A stretch of 62,664 nt of DNA from Clostridium sp. CAG:221. GTDB taxonomy: Bacteria; Bacillota; Clostridia; Clostridiales; Clostridiaceae. The notes beneath the pieces are model-generated. The model saw only the letters and a list, made by a program, of their open reading frames with translations. It did no database searches and was not told the DNA's origin. Shown one piece after another: positions 41,804-51,391 of the stretch. The DNA is taken from the NCBI GenBank assembly GCA_000435835.1, contig FR883427.1, forward strand, positions 68,855 through 131,518, given 5' to 3'. The first letter of the stretch is position 1. Each line of letters begins with the position of its first letter. A program made the position numbers and the translations under genes.

Positions 41804-43183
41804 TTAAGAATTAAGTAGAAGTTCTCCTACTTTAACAACATCTCCAGCTCCAACAGTAAGAACTAGATCATCTTTTTTAATTTTATCCTTTAAATAGTTT
41901 GTTACGTCTTCATGGCTATGAAGGTTTATGCAGTTAAATCCTTTTGCTCTTATTGCATCACCAAGTTCATCAGATGAAACAAGACCTGTGTCTTTTTCAC
42001 GTGCTGCATATATATCCATTAGGATAAGCTCATCACAATCTTTAAAGCAAGTAGTAAATTCATCAAATAAAGTCTTAGTTCTAGTATAAGTATGTGGTTG
42101 GAATACACAGTACACTTTATTATGAGGAATAAGCTTTGCTGTATTTAAAGTTGCAGCAATTTCTACTGGATGGTGAGCATAATCATCAATTATAGTAGCA
42201 CCATTAAATTCACCTTTATATTCAAATCTCTTATGAGCACCTTTACAAGCAGCTAAGCCATTAATGATAGCTTCATTAGGAATTTCTAATATTAAAGATG
42301 TACAGATTGTTGCTAAAGCATTTAGGATATTGTGTTTTCCTGTTGTGTTTAAAGTAACATCAAATAATTCTTTACCATTATGGAATACAGTGAAAGTTGC
42401 ACAACCTTTATTATTAAATGAAATATTACCAGCTGTAACATCTCCTTTATCAAATCCATAGCTCATAGTTTTGCACTTTGCATAGTTAAGAACTTCCATA
42501 ACTCTATGATCCTCTGCACATCCTACTAGATATCCATCAGCAGGAATTAAATCAGAGAACTTTTTGAAGGTGTCTTCAATGTGATTGATATCTCTATAAT
42601 AATCTAAATGGTCAGCATCTATGTTAAGAATAATACCTATGTAAGGATAGAATTTTAAGAAAGATGCTTTATATTCACATGCTTCTGTTACAAAGTATTC
42701 GCTTTCACCAATTTTATAGTTTCCATGGATAGCATCAACATCTCCTCCAACAAGTATAGTTGGATCTAAGTTTGCTTCAAGAGTTATGTGGGAAAGCATT
42801 GAAGTAGTAGTGGTTTTTCCATGTGTACCAGCAACAGCTACATTATACTTATGTCCTTTCATTATATAGCCTAAGAATTCAGCTCTATCCATCAATTCTA
42901 TGTTTTGAGCCTTGGCTTCTATTATTTCTGGATTATCAGAAGGAATTGCAGCTGTGTAAACAACTAAGTCAACGTTTCTTAAGTTTTCTTTTTTATGTCC
43001 AATATATATTTCAGCATTTGCTTCTCTCAATTTATTTAAAACTTCAGATTCTTTAGAATCAGAACCAGAAACTTTATATCCTTTTGTTAGTAGTACAGCA
43101 GCAAGTCCGCTCATACTTACTCCACCAATTCCAATAAAGTGGACTTTTTTGTGTTTATCCATATTTAAGTCAAAAGCCATCAT
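41804..43183 (-). CDS. murC: UDP-N-acetylmuramate--L-alanine ligase
   Basis: Adds L-Ala to UDP-MurNAc, the first amino acid of the peptidoglycan stem. N-terminal Rossmann loop VHFIGIGGVSMSGLAAVLL, ATP-binding VAGTHGKTTTTSML (P-loop GKTTT near residue 120), AFNDYAHHP-type IIDDYAHHPVEI, and QPHTYTRTKTL are visible. 459 aa is typical. The ATG at 43183 lies five bases after AAGGAG; an in-frame extension of 36 codons is hydrophobic and lacks a site. Possibly co-transcribed with punA. Confidence 0.96.
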   Translation of the reverse strand: MMAFDLNMDKHKKVHFIGIGGVSMSGLAAVLLTKGYKVSGSDSKESEVLNKLREANAEIYIGHKKENLRNVDLVVYTAAIPSDNPEIIEAKAQNIELMDRAEFLGYIMKGHKYNVAVAGTHGKTTTTSMLSHITLEANLDPTILVGGDVDAIHGNYKIGESEYFVTEACEYKASFLKFYPYIGIILNIDADHLDYYRDINHIEDTFKKFSDLIPADGYLVGCAEDHRVMEVLNYAKCKTMSYGFDKGDVTAGNISFNNKGCATFTVFHNGKELFDVTLNTTGKHNILNALATICTSLILEIPNEAIINGLAACKGAHKRFEYKGEFNGATIIDDYAHHPVEIAATLNTAKLIPHNKVYCVFQPHTYTRTKTLFDEFTTCFKDCDELILMDIYAAREKDTGLVSSDELGDAIRAKGFNCINLHSHEDVTNYLKDKIKKDDLVLTVGAGDVVKVGELLLNS

Positions 43184-43428
43184 ATCAACTCCTTTATATA
43201 ATCTATCTATAATTATATACAAAATTTTCAACTTGAACATATAAAATAATAAATATATGAAAATATATATTGAAAAAAGGAAATAAGGCAATTATATATG
43301 TTAGAAAGATTTTTAAAATTAGTAAATAAAACTATTGATAATAAGCTATATTTAGAATAAAATATGAATATTATAGGGTAAATAAAATATGAAAGTTCGT
43401 GAAGGGACAGATGAAGAAAGGAGAAAAA

Positions 43429-44244
43429 ATGGAAAAATTAAGTAGGAATAATAGAGTTGTAATCATTACTAAGATTTTAGTTGAAAATCCTAATAAGGTA
43501 ATAGGCCTAAATAGATTTTCAGAATTGTTAAATGCAGCTAAGTCAACAATAAGCGAAGATATAGTTATTGTTAGAGAAGTGTTAGACAAATTAGATATGG
43601 GTAAAGTTGAAACTATATCTGGAGCAGCTGGAGGAATAAAGTTTATTCCACAAATGGGTAGTAATGCAAAAGAAGAGTTTGCTAAGGAATTATGTGATGC
43701 ACTTATGGAAGAAGGAAGAATTGTTCCAGGTAACTTCATTTATTTAACAGACATAATGTATAATCCACAAATAATAAGCAAAGCCGGTGTAATATTAGCT
43801 TCTTATTTTAAATCAATGGATGTAGATTATGTTGTAACAGTTGAAACAAAAGGTATTCCACTAGCATATGAAGTTGCCAAGAGTTTAGGTATAGAACTGG
43901 TAATTATAAGAAGAGAAAATAAAGTTACAGAAGGTCCTACTGTTTCTATTAACTACTTATCAGGCACAAGCGGAAGAATACAACAAATGTCTTTAGCAAA
44001 GAAATCAATGAAGCCTTCTAGTAGATGTGTATTTATAGATGACTTTTTAAGAGGGGGAGGAACAGCTCAAGGTATAACTGACTTATTAAAAGAATTTGAT
44101 AGTGAATTAGTTGGTACTGGAGTATTAGTTGATAATGTAGGTGTTGCTAATAAGAGGGTAACAGATTATGTTTCAATCATCGATGTTGAGCATATAAGTG
44201 AAGATGGAAAGATAAAAGTAACTCCTTCAAGCCTAATAAAATAG
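43429..44244 (+). CDS. purR: purine operon repressor PurR
   Basis: Firmicute-type PurR: N-terminal winged helix (residues 1-75, NRFSELLNAAKSTISEDIVIV) joined to a phosphoribosyltransferase-like effector domain with the PRPP loop CVFIDDFLRGGGTAQGI near residue 200. High PRPP releases it from PurBox DNA. 271 aa is typical. ATG at 43429 follows AAAGGAG; an upstream in-frame ATG has a weaker context. Starts the conserved purR-spoVG-glmU-prs order, as in Bacillus. Confidence 0.95.
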   Translation: MEKLSRNNRVVIITKILVENPNKVIGLNRFSELLNAAKSTISEDIVIVREVLDKLDMGKVETISGAAGGIKFIPQMGSNAKEEFAKELCDALMEEGRIVPGNFIYLTDIMYNPQIISKAGVILASYFKSMDVDYVVTVETKGIPLAYEVAKSLGIELVIIRRENKVTEGPTVSINYLSGTSGRIQQMSLAKKSMKPSSRCVFIDDFLRGGGTAQGITDLLKEFDSELVGTGVLVDNVGVANKRVTDYVSIIDVEHISEDGKIKVTPSSLIK

Positions 44245-44304
44245 GAAAAAACCAGTTATTTAATATATTTTTTTGTAAAATTTGAAAAAAATTAAGTAAA
44301 AAAA

Positions 44305-44331
44305 AGGATTTTTAAACTTTTTATAGAAATA
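44305..44331 (+). promoter_or_regulatory. candidate sigma-H promoter of spoVG
   Basis: AGGATTT (44305-44311), 14-nt spacer, GAAATA (44326-44331), resembling the SigH consensus AGGAWWT..GAAT. spoVG is a classic SigH target in Bacillus. One mismatch in the -10. Confidence 0.5.
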
Positions 44332-44364
44332 TATTTATATAAAAGCAACTGGAGGTGGAGTGAA

Positions 44365-44646
44365 ATGACAATCACAGACGTTAGAGTTAGAAAAATAGCA
44401 TCAGAAGGAAAAATGAAAGCTATTGTATCTGTGACATTTGATAATGAATTTGTAGTACATGATATTAAGGTTATTGAGGGGCAAAATGGCTTGTTTATAG
44501 CAATGCCAAGTAGAAAGACACCAGATGGTGAATTTAAAGATATTGCACATCCAATCAATACTGAAACAAGAGAAAGAATACAAGGTGCAATTTTAGAAGC
44601 CTATGAAAAGGCAGTTTCAGAAGAAAGCTTAATTGTAAGTGAATAA
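44365..44646 (+). CDS. spoVG: septation / RNA-binding regulator SpoVG
   Basis: 93-aa conserved regulator affecting septation at sporulation onset and gene expression; binds nucleic acids in several Firmicutes. Starts MTITDVRVRKIASEGKMKAIVSVTFDNEFVVHDIKVIEG and has the FIAMPSRKTPDGEFKDIAHP signature. Length is typical. CTGGAGGTGG ribosome binding site. Downstream of purR with its own likely SigH promoter, and ended by a terminator. Confidence 0.98.
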   Translation: MTITDVRVRKIASEGKMKAIVSVTFDNEFVVHDIKVIEGQNGLFIAMPSRKTPDGEFKDIAHPINTETRERIQGAILEAYEKAVSEESLIVSE

Positions 44647-44667
44647 AATTTATATCAAATATTAATT

Positions 44668-44694
44668 AAAAAGAGAGGCATTGCCTCTTTTTTT
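44668..44694 (+). terminator. rho-independent terminator of spoVG
   Basis: AGAGGCA/TGCCTCT stem followed by T7. Confidence 0.88.
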
Positions 44695-44861
44695 GTTAAA
44701 ATAGATATAATATGTTAGTTCATTATTGTGGAGTTACAACCATATATATTTTATATAGGAAGGTTGAAATCAAAACGCTAATGAAATATAATATATTAAG
44801 ATATACGAACAATAAATGGATAAAATGCAATTTTGTCCTTATAAATTGAAGAGGTGGATTT

Positions 44862-46232
44862 ATGTATAATTGTGCTCTTATTTTAGCAGCAGGCCAAGGA
44901 ACAAGAATAAAATCTGATTTGCCAAAAGTATTACACAAAGTTTGTGGAAAAGAAATGGTTAATCATGTTATTGATACATTAAGAAAAGCTGAAATTGAAG
45001 ATGTAAATGTTATTGTTGGAAAAGGTGCTGAATTAGTTAAAGAAAAAACTAATAGTAGAAATGTTAGCTATTCGCTTCAGACAGAGCAGCTTGGAACTGG
45101 TCATGCAGTTAAAAGTGCTATAGAGTTTTTAAGTGGAAAAAAAGGAACTGTAGCAGTTTTTTGTGGTGATGCTCCATTAATAACAGAAGAAACAATAGGA
45201 AGATTGTTTAAGGAACATATTAATAAAGGAAACAGTACAACACTTTTAACATCTATCTTAGATGATGCCACAGGGTATGGAAGAATCATCAGAGATGGAG
45301 AAGAAGTACTTAAGATAGTAGAACATAAAGATTGTAATGAAGAAGAACTAAAGGTTAATGAAATGAATGCAGGAGTTTACTGCTTTGATATTGAAAATCT
45401 TTTAAGCTCTTTAGAAAAATTATCAAACAACAATGCACAAGGAGAATACTATTTAACAGATGTTATAGGAATTCAAAAAAGCGAAGGTAAAAAAGTGGGT
45501 GCTGTTGTTGTTGATTATGAAGAAACAATTGGTGTAAATTCAAGAAGACAGCTAGCAGAAGTTGAAGAAATACTAAGAAATAGAATAAATAATAGACATA
45601 TGGATAATGGAGTCACATTAATAAATCCAAGTGTTACGTATATAGGTGCTGATGTTGAAATAGGAAAGGATACTATTATATATCCAGGAAATATCATTGA
45701 AGGTTCAAGTAAAATAGGAAGTGGATGTACTATCTATTCAAATTCAAGAATAAATAATAGTATTATTGAAGATAACGTTCAAATAGAAAGTTCTGTGATA
45801 ATAGATAGTAAAATAGGAAGTGACACAACAGTAGGTCCATTTGCTTATATAAGACCAGAATCTGTAATAGGAAACAATGTTAGAATTGGTGATTTCGTTG
45901 AAATAAAGAAATCAACAATTGGAAATAATACAAAAGTATCACATTTAACATATGTTGGTGATGCTGAAGTGGGAGAAAATTGTAATTTTGGCTGTGGAAC
46001 AGTAACAGTTAATTATGATGGAAAAAATAAAAATAAAACAATAATAGGAAACAATAGTTTCATTGGATGCAATACTAATCTTATATCTCCAGTTAAAGTT
46101 GAAGATAATACTTATATTGCAGCAGGATCAACAATAACTAATGATGTAAAAGAAGGCGAGCTTGCAGTAGCAAGAGCTAAACAAAGAAACATTGAAGGTT
46201 GGGTTGAAAAAAGAGGGTTAATTAAAAAGTAA
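44862..46232 (+). CDS. glmU: bifunctional GlcN-1-P acetyltransferase / UDP-GlcNAc pyrophosphorylase
   Basis: Makes UDP-GlcNAc for cell wall and other glycans. The N-terminal uridylyltransferase has ALILAAGQGTRIKSDLPKVLHKVCGKEM (nucleotide-binding G-x-G-T-R-x4-P-K) and FCGDAPLI. The C-terminal acetyltransferase is a left-handed beta-helix of hexapeptide repeats from about residue 250, ending NYDGKNKNKTIIGNNSFIGCN with the acetyl-CoA site. 456 aa is standard. GAAGAGGTGG ribosome binding site; 59 nt before prs, same operon. Confidence 0.97.
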   Translation: MYNCALILAAGQGTRIKSDLPKVLHKVCGKEMVNHVIDTLRKAEIEDVNVIVGKGAELVKEKTNSRNVSYSLQTEQLGTGHAVKSAIEFLSGKKGTVAVFCGDAPLITEETIGRLFKEHINKGNSTTLLTSILDDATGYGRIIRDGEEVLKIVEHKDCNEEELKVNEMNAGVYCFDIENLLSSLEKLSNNNAQGEYYLTDVIGIQKSEGKKVGAVVVDYEETIGVNSRRQLAEVEEILRNRINNRHMDNGVTLINPSVTYIGADVEIGKDTIIYPGNIIEGSSKIGSGCTIYSNSRINNSIIEDNVQIESSVIIDSKIGSDTTVGPFAYIRPESVIGNNVRIGDFVEIKKSTIGNNTKVSHLTYVGDAEVGENCNFGCGTVTVNYDGKNKNKTIIGNNSFIGCNTNLISPVKVEDNTYIAAGSTITNDVKEGELAVARAKQRNIEGWVEKRGLIKK

Positions 46233-46291
46233 GTATTCTTACTTTATAATATAAATAGCTAGACAGCCAAAATAAGGAGGATCTAATAAGT

Positions 46292-47254
46292 ATGATAGCT
46301 CATGGAAAAAATATAAAAATATTCGCAGGTAATTCACATCCAGAATTAGCAGAAGAAATTGCAAATTTATTAGGATTGACATTAGGAAATTCAAAGGTTT
46401 CAACTTTTAGTGATGGGGAAATATCAGTAGATATAAATGAAACAGTTAGAGGAGCAGATGTATTTATCGTTCAATCTACAAGCAGCCCAGTAAATAATAA
46501 CTTAATGGAGCTTCTAATCATGATAGATGCTTTTAAAAGAGCATCAGCAGGAAGGATAACAGCAGTTATTCCATACTATGGTTATGCAAGACAAGATAGA
46601 AAGGCAAAATCAAGAGATCCAATTACAGCTAAGTTAGTGGCTGACATATTAACTGCAGCAGGAGCAGATAGAGTATTAACAATGGATTTACATGCATCAC
46701 AAATTCAAGGATACTTCAATATACCAGTAGATCATTTATTAGGATCACCAATACTGGCAGAACATTTCATTGAAAATGGATTTGAAGATCAAGATGATGT
46801 AGTTGTTGTATCACCAGATTTAGGTAGTGTTACTAGAGCAAGAAAGTTTGCTGATAAACTTCATGCACCAATTGCTATAATTGATAAGAGAAGACCTAAG
46901 GCAAATGTTTCTGAAATAATGAACATTATTGGAGATGTAAAAGATAAGAGATGTATACTTATCGATGATATGATTGATACAGCAGGAACTATTGCTAATG
47001 CAGCAAATGCATTAAAAGATTTAGGTGCTAAAAATGTATATGCATGTTGTACTCATGGTGTATTATCAGGACCAGCTTTTGAAAGAATAAATAATTCTGC
47101 TATTGAAAAGCTTGTTATGTTAAACACAATACCATTGCCAGAAGACGAGCAAAATTTAGAAAAGTTTAATTCAATATCTGTTGCTCCTATATTTGCAGAA
47201 GCTATTAGAAGAATTTATGACGATAAGCCAATAAGTAAATTATTCGAAAACTAA
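46292..47254 (+). CDS. prs: ribose-phosphate pyrophosphokinase
   Basis: Transfers pyrophosphate from ATP to ribose 5-phosphate giving PRPP, for nucleotides, His and Trp. Seen: IKIFAGNSHPELAEEIA, FSDGEISVDI, the YYGYARQDRK regulatory/ATP loop, DLHASQIQGYF (divalent cation site) and the PRPP motif CILIDDMIDTAGTI. 320 aa is normal. AAGGAGG ribosome binding site. Class I, phosphate-activated type. Followed by a strong terminator. Confidence 0.97.
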   Translation: MIAHGKNIKIFAGNSHPELAEEIANLLGLTLGNSKVSTFSDGEISVDINETVRGADVFIVQSTSSPVNNNLMELLIMIDAFKRASAGRITAVIPYYGYARQDRKAKSRDPITAKLVADILTAAGADRVLTMDLHASQIQGYFNIPVDHLLGSPILAEHFIENGFEDQDDVVVVSPDLGSVTRARKFADKLHAPIAIIDKRRPKANVSEIMNIIGDVKDKRCILIDDMIDTAGTIANAANALKDLGAKNVYACCTHGVLSGPAFERINNSAIEKLVMLNTIPLPEDEQNLEKFNSISVAPIFAEAIRRIYDDKPISKLFEN

Positions 47255-47260
47255 TTACAT

Positions 47261-47304
47261 AAAATAATCCTCAAGTAATAATTAATTTGAGGATTATTTT
47301 TTTA
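47261..47304 (+). terminator. rho-independent terminator of glmU-prs
   Basis: AAAATAATCCTCAA/TTTGAGGATTATTTT stem followed by TTTATT. Confidence 0.9.
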
Positions 47305-47356
47305 TTATAAAACTATAATTGGATTTTTATGGAATAATAAATATAAAGAAAATGTA

Positions 47357-47373
47357 ACAAATGTTAAATTTGT
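47357..47373. promoter_or_regulatory. palindrome upstream of two-component operon
   Basis: ACAAAT-5-ATTTGT inverted repeat about 65 nt before the response-regulator start; a possible operator or autoregulatory site. Short AT-rich palindromes are common here, so weak. Confidence 0.3.
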
Positions 47374-47438
47374 AAGAAAAATAAGGTAGTTTGTTAGGTT
47401 TTAGGATAGAATATTTTTATAAGGATGGTGTAAAAAAT

Positions 47439-48125
47439 ATGGACGATAAATTAGGAAAAATATTAATTGTAGATGATGATGAAAATATCAATGAATTAAT
47501 AGATATGTATTTAAAAAGCTCAGGGTATGAAACAAAAAAATGTTTTAATGGGTTAGATGCTTGCAATATAGTTACTAATGATAATATAGGATTAGTACTT
47601 TTAGATATTATGCTTCCAGGAAAAGATGGAGTAGAGGTATTAAAATTTATTAGAAAACAAAGTAATATACCTGTGATAATGCTTACTGCAAAAGGTGAAG
47701 TTTTTGATAAAGTACTTGCTTTAGAATTAGGTGCAGATGATTATGTGGTAAAACCCTTTGATCCCAAGGAGCTTTTAGCAAGAGTAAAGGCTGTAACTAG
47801 GAGATATAGTCCTGAAGTTAAAAATAATGATGTTATAAAGTTTAGCGATCTTACTATTGATATAGGAGCATATGAGGTAGTATATAAGAATAATATAGTG
47901 AAGCTTGCACCAAAAGAACTGGAATTACTACATTATATGGCCAGTTCTCCCAATAAGGTATTTACTCGTGAACAACTGATGTATGAAGTTTGGGGATATG
48001 ATTATCCAGGAGATTCAAGAACTGTAGATGTCCATATTAAGAGGCTTAGAGAAAAGCTAAAAGGTGGAGAAACATGGGAAGTACAGACAGTATGGGGAGT
48101 TGGATATAAGTTCGAGGTGAAGTAA
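47439..48125 (+). CDS. OmpR/PhoB-type response regulator
   Basis: 228 aa. Receiver domain: ILIVDDDENI (acidic pocket), VLLDIMLPGKDGVEVL with the phosphorylated Asp near residue 55, MLTAKG and VVKPF. The C-terminal winged helix (APKELELLHYMASSPNKVFTREQLMYEVWGYDYPGDSRTVDVHIKRLREKL) binds DNA. ATG at 47439 follows AAGGATGGTG. Its stop overlaps the kinase start (TAATG), so they are translationally coupled. Confidence 0.96.
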   Translation: MDDKLGKILIVDDDENINELIDMYLKSSGYETKKCFNGLDACNIVTNDNIGLVLLDIMLPGKDGVEVLKFIRKQSNIPVIMLTAKGEVFDKVLALELGADDYVVKPFDPKELLARVKAVTRRYSPEVKNNDVIKFSDLTIDIGAYEVVYKNNIVKLAPKELELLHYMASSPNKVFTREQLMYEVWGYDYPGDSRTVDVHIKRLREKLKGGETWEVQTVWGVGYKFEVK

Positions 48126-49528
48126 TGTCAAAAAAAGATAGCATAAACAGAAGGATAATGGTTATTTTTATATCCATTACTAGCATAGTGCTTATTTCTT
48201 TTGGGTCAATTATAACTGTATTGTTTAATAAAAATTACCATAGTACAAAATTATCCAATTTGGAAAAGCAAATGGATATAATCGAAACTTCCATAAATAA
48301 CTACTTAAATCAGCAAGATGGCTCATATCAGCAACTTAAACAAATAATAAAGATGGCCTGTATATCAACTAATAGTGAAGCTATAATTACAGATAGACTT
48401 GGATATGTATATCTAGTAAATGGGGAAGATTATGAAAATTTATTGTATAGCAAGATTGAATTAGATACAGAGTCCTTATCTTCCAATATAGAATTTAAGA
48501 AAGATGTGTATAAAATAAACAATACATCAATAAAGGGATATGTGAAAGCTATATATGAAGATGATGAAATTGATGGATATATGATTATGGTTACACAAGA
48601 TAAAAGTGAAAGAAATTTTAATATGTTCATTATCTGGATGGCAGTAATCATTGAAATAATAATTTCAGCAATATTAATTAAAATAGTAACTAAGAAAATA
48701 ATTATAAAGCCAATAGATGATATTAATAATGCAGCTAAAAGGCTGGCAAAAGGTGAAGTTGAAAAGAGAGTAGTGGTAAATTGTAATAATGAAATTGGAG
48801 AATTAGCAGAATCATTTAATATGATGGCGGAATCCTTAGAAAAGTCAGATACAAAAAGAAGAGAATTTATATCTAATGTGTCCCATGAGCTAAGGTCTCC
48901 AATTACCTCTATAAAAGGATTTATTGGTGGTATTTTAGATGGAGTAATTCCAAGAGATAGGGAAAATTATTATCTTAAAATTGTTTATGATGAAATAGAC
49001 AGGCTAGCAAGGTTAGTAAATGATTTGTTAGATATATCTGCTATGGAATCAGGAAAATTTAATTTGGCAATTACTGAATTTGATATTAATCAAGTTATAA
49101 GTCTTTGTATTTTAAACTTAGAGCACAAGATTAAAGAAAAAGGGTTAAATGTTAAAGCTACATTTCACGATAAGAGAGCTTATGTATTAGGTGATAGAGA
49201 TAGAATAATACAAGTAGTTACTAATATTATTGAAAATGCAATTAAATACAGTAATGATGATGGAGAAATAAAAATAGATGCATATTCTAAAGGAGAAAAA
49301 ATATATGTAGATATATTTAATTCTGGAAAATGTATTGATGAAAAAGAACTTAATAAGATATGGGATAGATTTTATAAAAGTGATAAATCTAGAACTAATA
49401 AGCTTAGTACTGGATTAGGACTTCCTATAGTAAGATCTATATTGTCACAACATAATGAAGACATATGGGTAAAAAATATAGAGGGAAAAGGTGTTAGCTT
49501 TATATTTACGCTAAAGAAATCTCATTAA
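48125..49528 (+). CDS. sensor histidine kinase
   Basis: 467 aa. Two membrane helices (about residues 11-32 and 165-187) flank an extracytoplasmic sensor of about 130 aa; HAMP domain (about 188-238, KPIDDINNAAKRLAKGEVEKRV) follows. Dimerisation/phosphoacceptor SNVSHELRSPITSIKGF with the His near residue 259; catalytic ATPase has NIIENAIKYSND (N box) and TGLGLPIVRSIL (G box). Partner is the preceding response regulator. A trypsin-like membrane protein gene follows 28 nt later, as often seen with envelope-stress systems. Confidence 0.95.
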   Translation: MSKKDSINRRIMVIFISITSIVLISFGSIITVLFNKNYHSTKLSNLEKQMDIIETSINNYLNQQDGSYQQLKQIIKMACISTNSEAIITDRLGYVYLVNGEDYENLLYSKIELDTESLSSNIEFKKDVYKINNTSIKGYVKAIYEDDEIDGYMIMVTQDKSERNFNMFIIWMAVIIEIIISAILIKIVTKKIIIKPIDDINNAAKRLAKGEVEKRVVVNCNNEIGELAESFNMMAESLEKSDTKRREFISNVSHELRSPITSIKGFIGGILDGVIPRDRENYYLKIVYDEIDRLARLVNDLLDISAMESGKFNLAITEFDINQVISLCILNLEHKIKEKGLNVKATFHDKRAYVLGDRDRIIQVVTNIIENAIKYSNDDGEIKIDAYSKGEKIYVDIFNSGKCIDEKELNKIWDRFYKSDKSRTNKLSTGLGLPIVRSILSQHNEDIWVKNIEGKGVSFIFTLKKSH

Positions 49529-49555
49529 AAGGGAATTGTTTCGGAGGTGTAACTA

Positions 49556-50668
49556 ATGGATGATAATGATGATAGAAAAGCTAAAGAAAATGATAAGATA
49601 TATAAGATAATTTTTGAAAATAAAAATACCCGTGCCAATATACGTATGGGAATAAACTTAGGAATAATATTGATAATAGCATTGATAGTAGTAGGTGTAT
49701 TTTTTAATTTTATTATTAAATATAAATATGGAGATGTTATTGAAGAGGCTAAAAATACAAAGTTCAATAAAAATAATATGATTATTAGCGATTATACATC
49801 AGTAGTAAAGGAAGTATCAAAGTCATTGGTGACCATAACTGGAGATGACGGAGAAACTAGTAGCGTTACAGGAGTAGTAATAACTGAAACTGGAGTAATA
49901 TTGACTAATTATTCAAGAATTAAGGATATGAAACACTTAAATGTAATTTTTCATAATGATGAAGAAGGGGCAGTAGATGGTAAATTAGTATTAAAGGATG
50001 AAGAATTTGATTTAGCACTAATTAAAGTAGATTATAAAGGTGATCTTTTTGCTATTAAACTGGCTGATGAGGATAGTGTTATGGAAGGACAGGGAATTGC
50101 CGTGTTAGGTAGTGTATACTCTGGAGATCAAAAAGTCCAAAGCATTATTCCAGGAATAATTACGGCTCGATATAGTAAATCAGAAAATTATGATACATTA
50201 GCAGAAGAGTGCAGTTTGCTTCAAATAAGTGCTCCTATAAATTTAAGTAATACAGGCGGACCTATATGTAATTCTAATGGTGAGCTTATTGGAATAGGTA
50301 GTCTTTACCTTACTGAAAAGTTTGGCTCAGAAGGCGTATATTATGGTATTGAACTAAAGAATTTAGAAAATATAATAAATTCAACAGTAATAATAAAAGA
50401 AGTACTAGGTATTACAGAAGGCGGAATATTGATGGATATAGAGCAGCATCAACATGGCTTTTATGTTGGACAATTGCAGAAAGATGGAAATGCATATAAA
50501 TCAGGCATTAAGCCAACAAATATAATATTATCCATTGAAGGTGTGAATGTATCTAATATTAATGGAATAACTGAAATGTTAAATTCTAAAAATAAAGGAG
50601 ATATTATATCTTGTGAAGTCTTAAGCGATGGAATTATAAAAGAAGTAGAAATAAAAATATATAATTAA
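49556..50668 (+). CDS. HtrA/DegP-like membrane protein, probably catalytically inactive
   Basis: 370 aa: cytoplasmic N-terminus, one membrane helix (33-55), a trypsin-like domain (about 80-265) and a C-terminal PDZ domain (about 285-368, GFYVGQLQKDGNAYKSGIKPTNIILSIEG in part). The catalytic His position reads TNYSRI (Ser120) where active HtrA proteins have TNYHV; Asp is kept (FDLALIKV, Asp152); the catalytic Ser is Thr in SNTGGP (Thr233) where active ones have NSGGP. So two of three triad residues are changed. It may bind misfolded peptides or regulate the adjacent kinase rather than cleave. Same operon as the two-component genes. Confidence 0.85.
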   Translation: MDDNDDRKAKENDKIYKIIFENKNTRANIRMGINLGIILIIALIVVGVFFNFIIKYKYGDVIEEAKNTKFNKNNMIISDYTSVVKEVSKSLVTITGDDGETSSVTGVVITETGVILTNYSRIKDMKHLNVIFHNDEEGAVDGKLVLKDEEFDLALIKVDYKGDLFAIKLADEDSVMEGQGIAVLGSVYSGDQKVQSIIPGIITARYSKSENYDTLAEECSLLQISAPINLSNTGGPICNSNGELIGIGSLYLTEKFGSEGVYYGIELKNLENIINSTVIIKEVLGITEGGILMDIEQHQHGFYVGQLQKDGNAYKSGIKPTNIILSIEGVNVSNINGITEMLNSKNKGDIISCEVLSDGIIKEVEIKIYN

Positions 50669-50671
50669 TAT

Positions 50672-50715
50672 ATAAAAGGATATTTAGTAATTTATGCTAG
50701 GTATCCTTTTATTAA
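50672..50715 (+). terminator. rho-independent terminator after HtrA-like gene
   Basis: ATAAAAGGATA/TATCCTTTTAT stem with a 19-base loop, then T-rich sequence. Confidence 0.7.
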
Positions 50716-50792
50716 ATTTATTATTATTTTATAAAAGGAAAAAATGGTATAATATAAAGTAGATTATTTTAGTACAGAGAGGAATTGACAGA

Positions 50793-51368
50793 ATGTATTT
50801 AGTAGTAGGATTAGGAAATCCAGGAAAAGAATATGAAGGAACAAGACATAATATAGGATTTGAAGCAATAGATTATTTAAGCGATAAGTATAATATAGAA
50901 CTAAATAGGGAAAAATTTAAAGGTGTTTTTGGTGAAGGATTTATAAAAGGGAAAAAAGTAATCTTATTAAAGCCAACTACATATATGAATTTAAGTGGGG
51001 ATAGCATAAGGGAGGTAGCTAATTTTTATAAACTTTCCAATGAAGAGATTATCGTTTTATATGATGATATAAGCTTAGCTGTTGGAAGGCTTAGAATAAG
51101 AGAAAAAGGAAGTCACGGAGGACATAATGGGATAAAAAGCATCATAGCTAATTTATCAACAGATGTATTTCCAAGAGTTAAAATTGGTGTGGGAGCTCCA
51201 AAGGGAGATTTAGTTTCACACGTTTTAGGAAAATTCTCTAAAGATGAAAATGAAATTTTAGCTAAGACATTAAAGGCAGTGACAGAAGCTGTGGAAATAA
51301 TGATAGATAAAGATACTAAGGAAGCCATGAATAAGTGTAACGGATTTGATGCTTTAAAGTGTGTTTAA
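50793..51368 (+). CDS. pth: peptidyl-tRNA hydrolase
   Basis: Releases peptides from prematurely dropped peptidyl-tRNA. Motifs: VVGLGNPGKEYEGTRHNIGFEAID (catalytic His in RHN, residue 20), LLKPTTYMNLSG, LYDDISLAVGRLRIREKGSHGGHNGI. 191 aa is typical. GAGAGGAATTG ribosome binding site. 23 nt before mfd, as in the conserved pth-mfd order. Confidence 0.97.
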   Translation: MYLVVGLGNPGKEYEGTRHNIGFEAIDYLSDKYNIELNREKFKGVFGEGFIKGKKVILLKPTTYMNLSGDSIREVANFYKLSNEEIIVLYDDISLAVGRLRIREKGSHGGHNGIKSIIANLSTDVFPRVKIGVGAPKGDLVSHVLGKFSKDENEILAKTLKAVTEAVEIMIDKDTKEAMNKCNGFDALKCV

Positions 51369-51391
51369 ACTTTTAAGGAAGGTGTGTATAA

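Noticed and set aside
44804..44818. PurBox before glmU (ACGAACAAT)
   Set aside because: Resembles the PurR half-site CCGAACAWT, but I find no second inverted half-site at the usual spacing.
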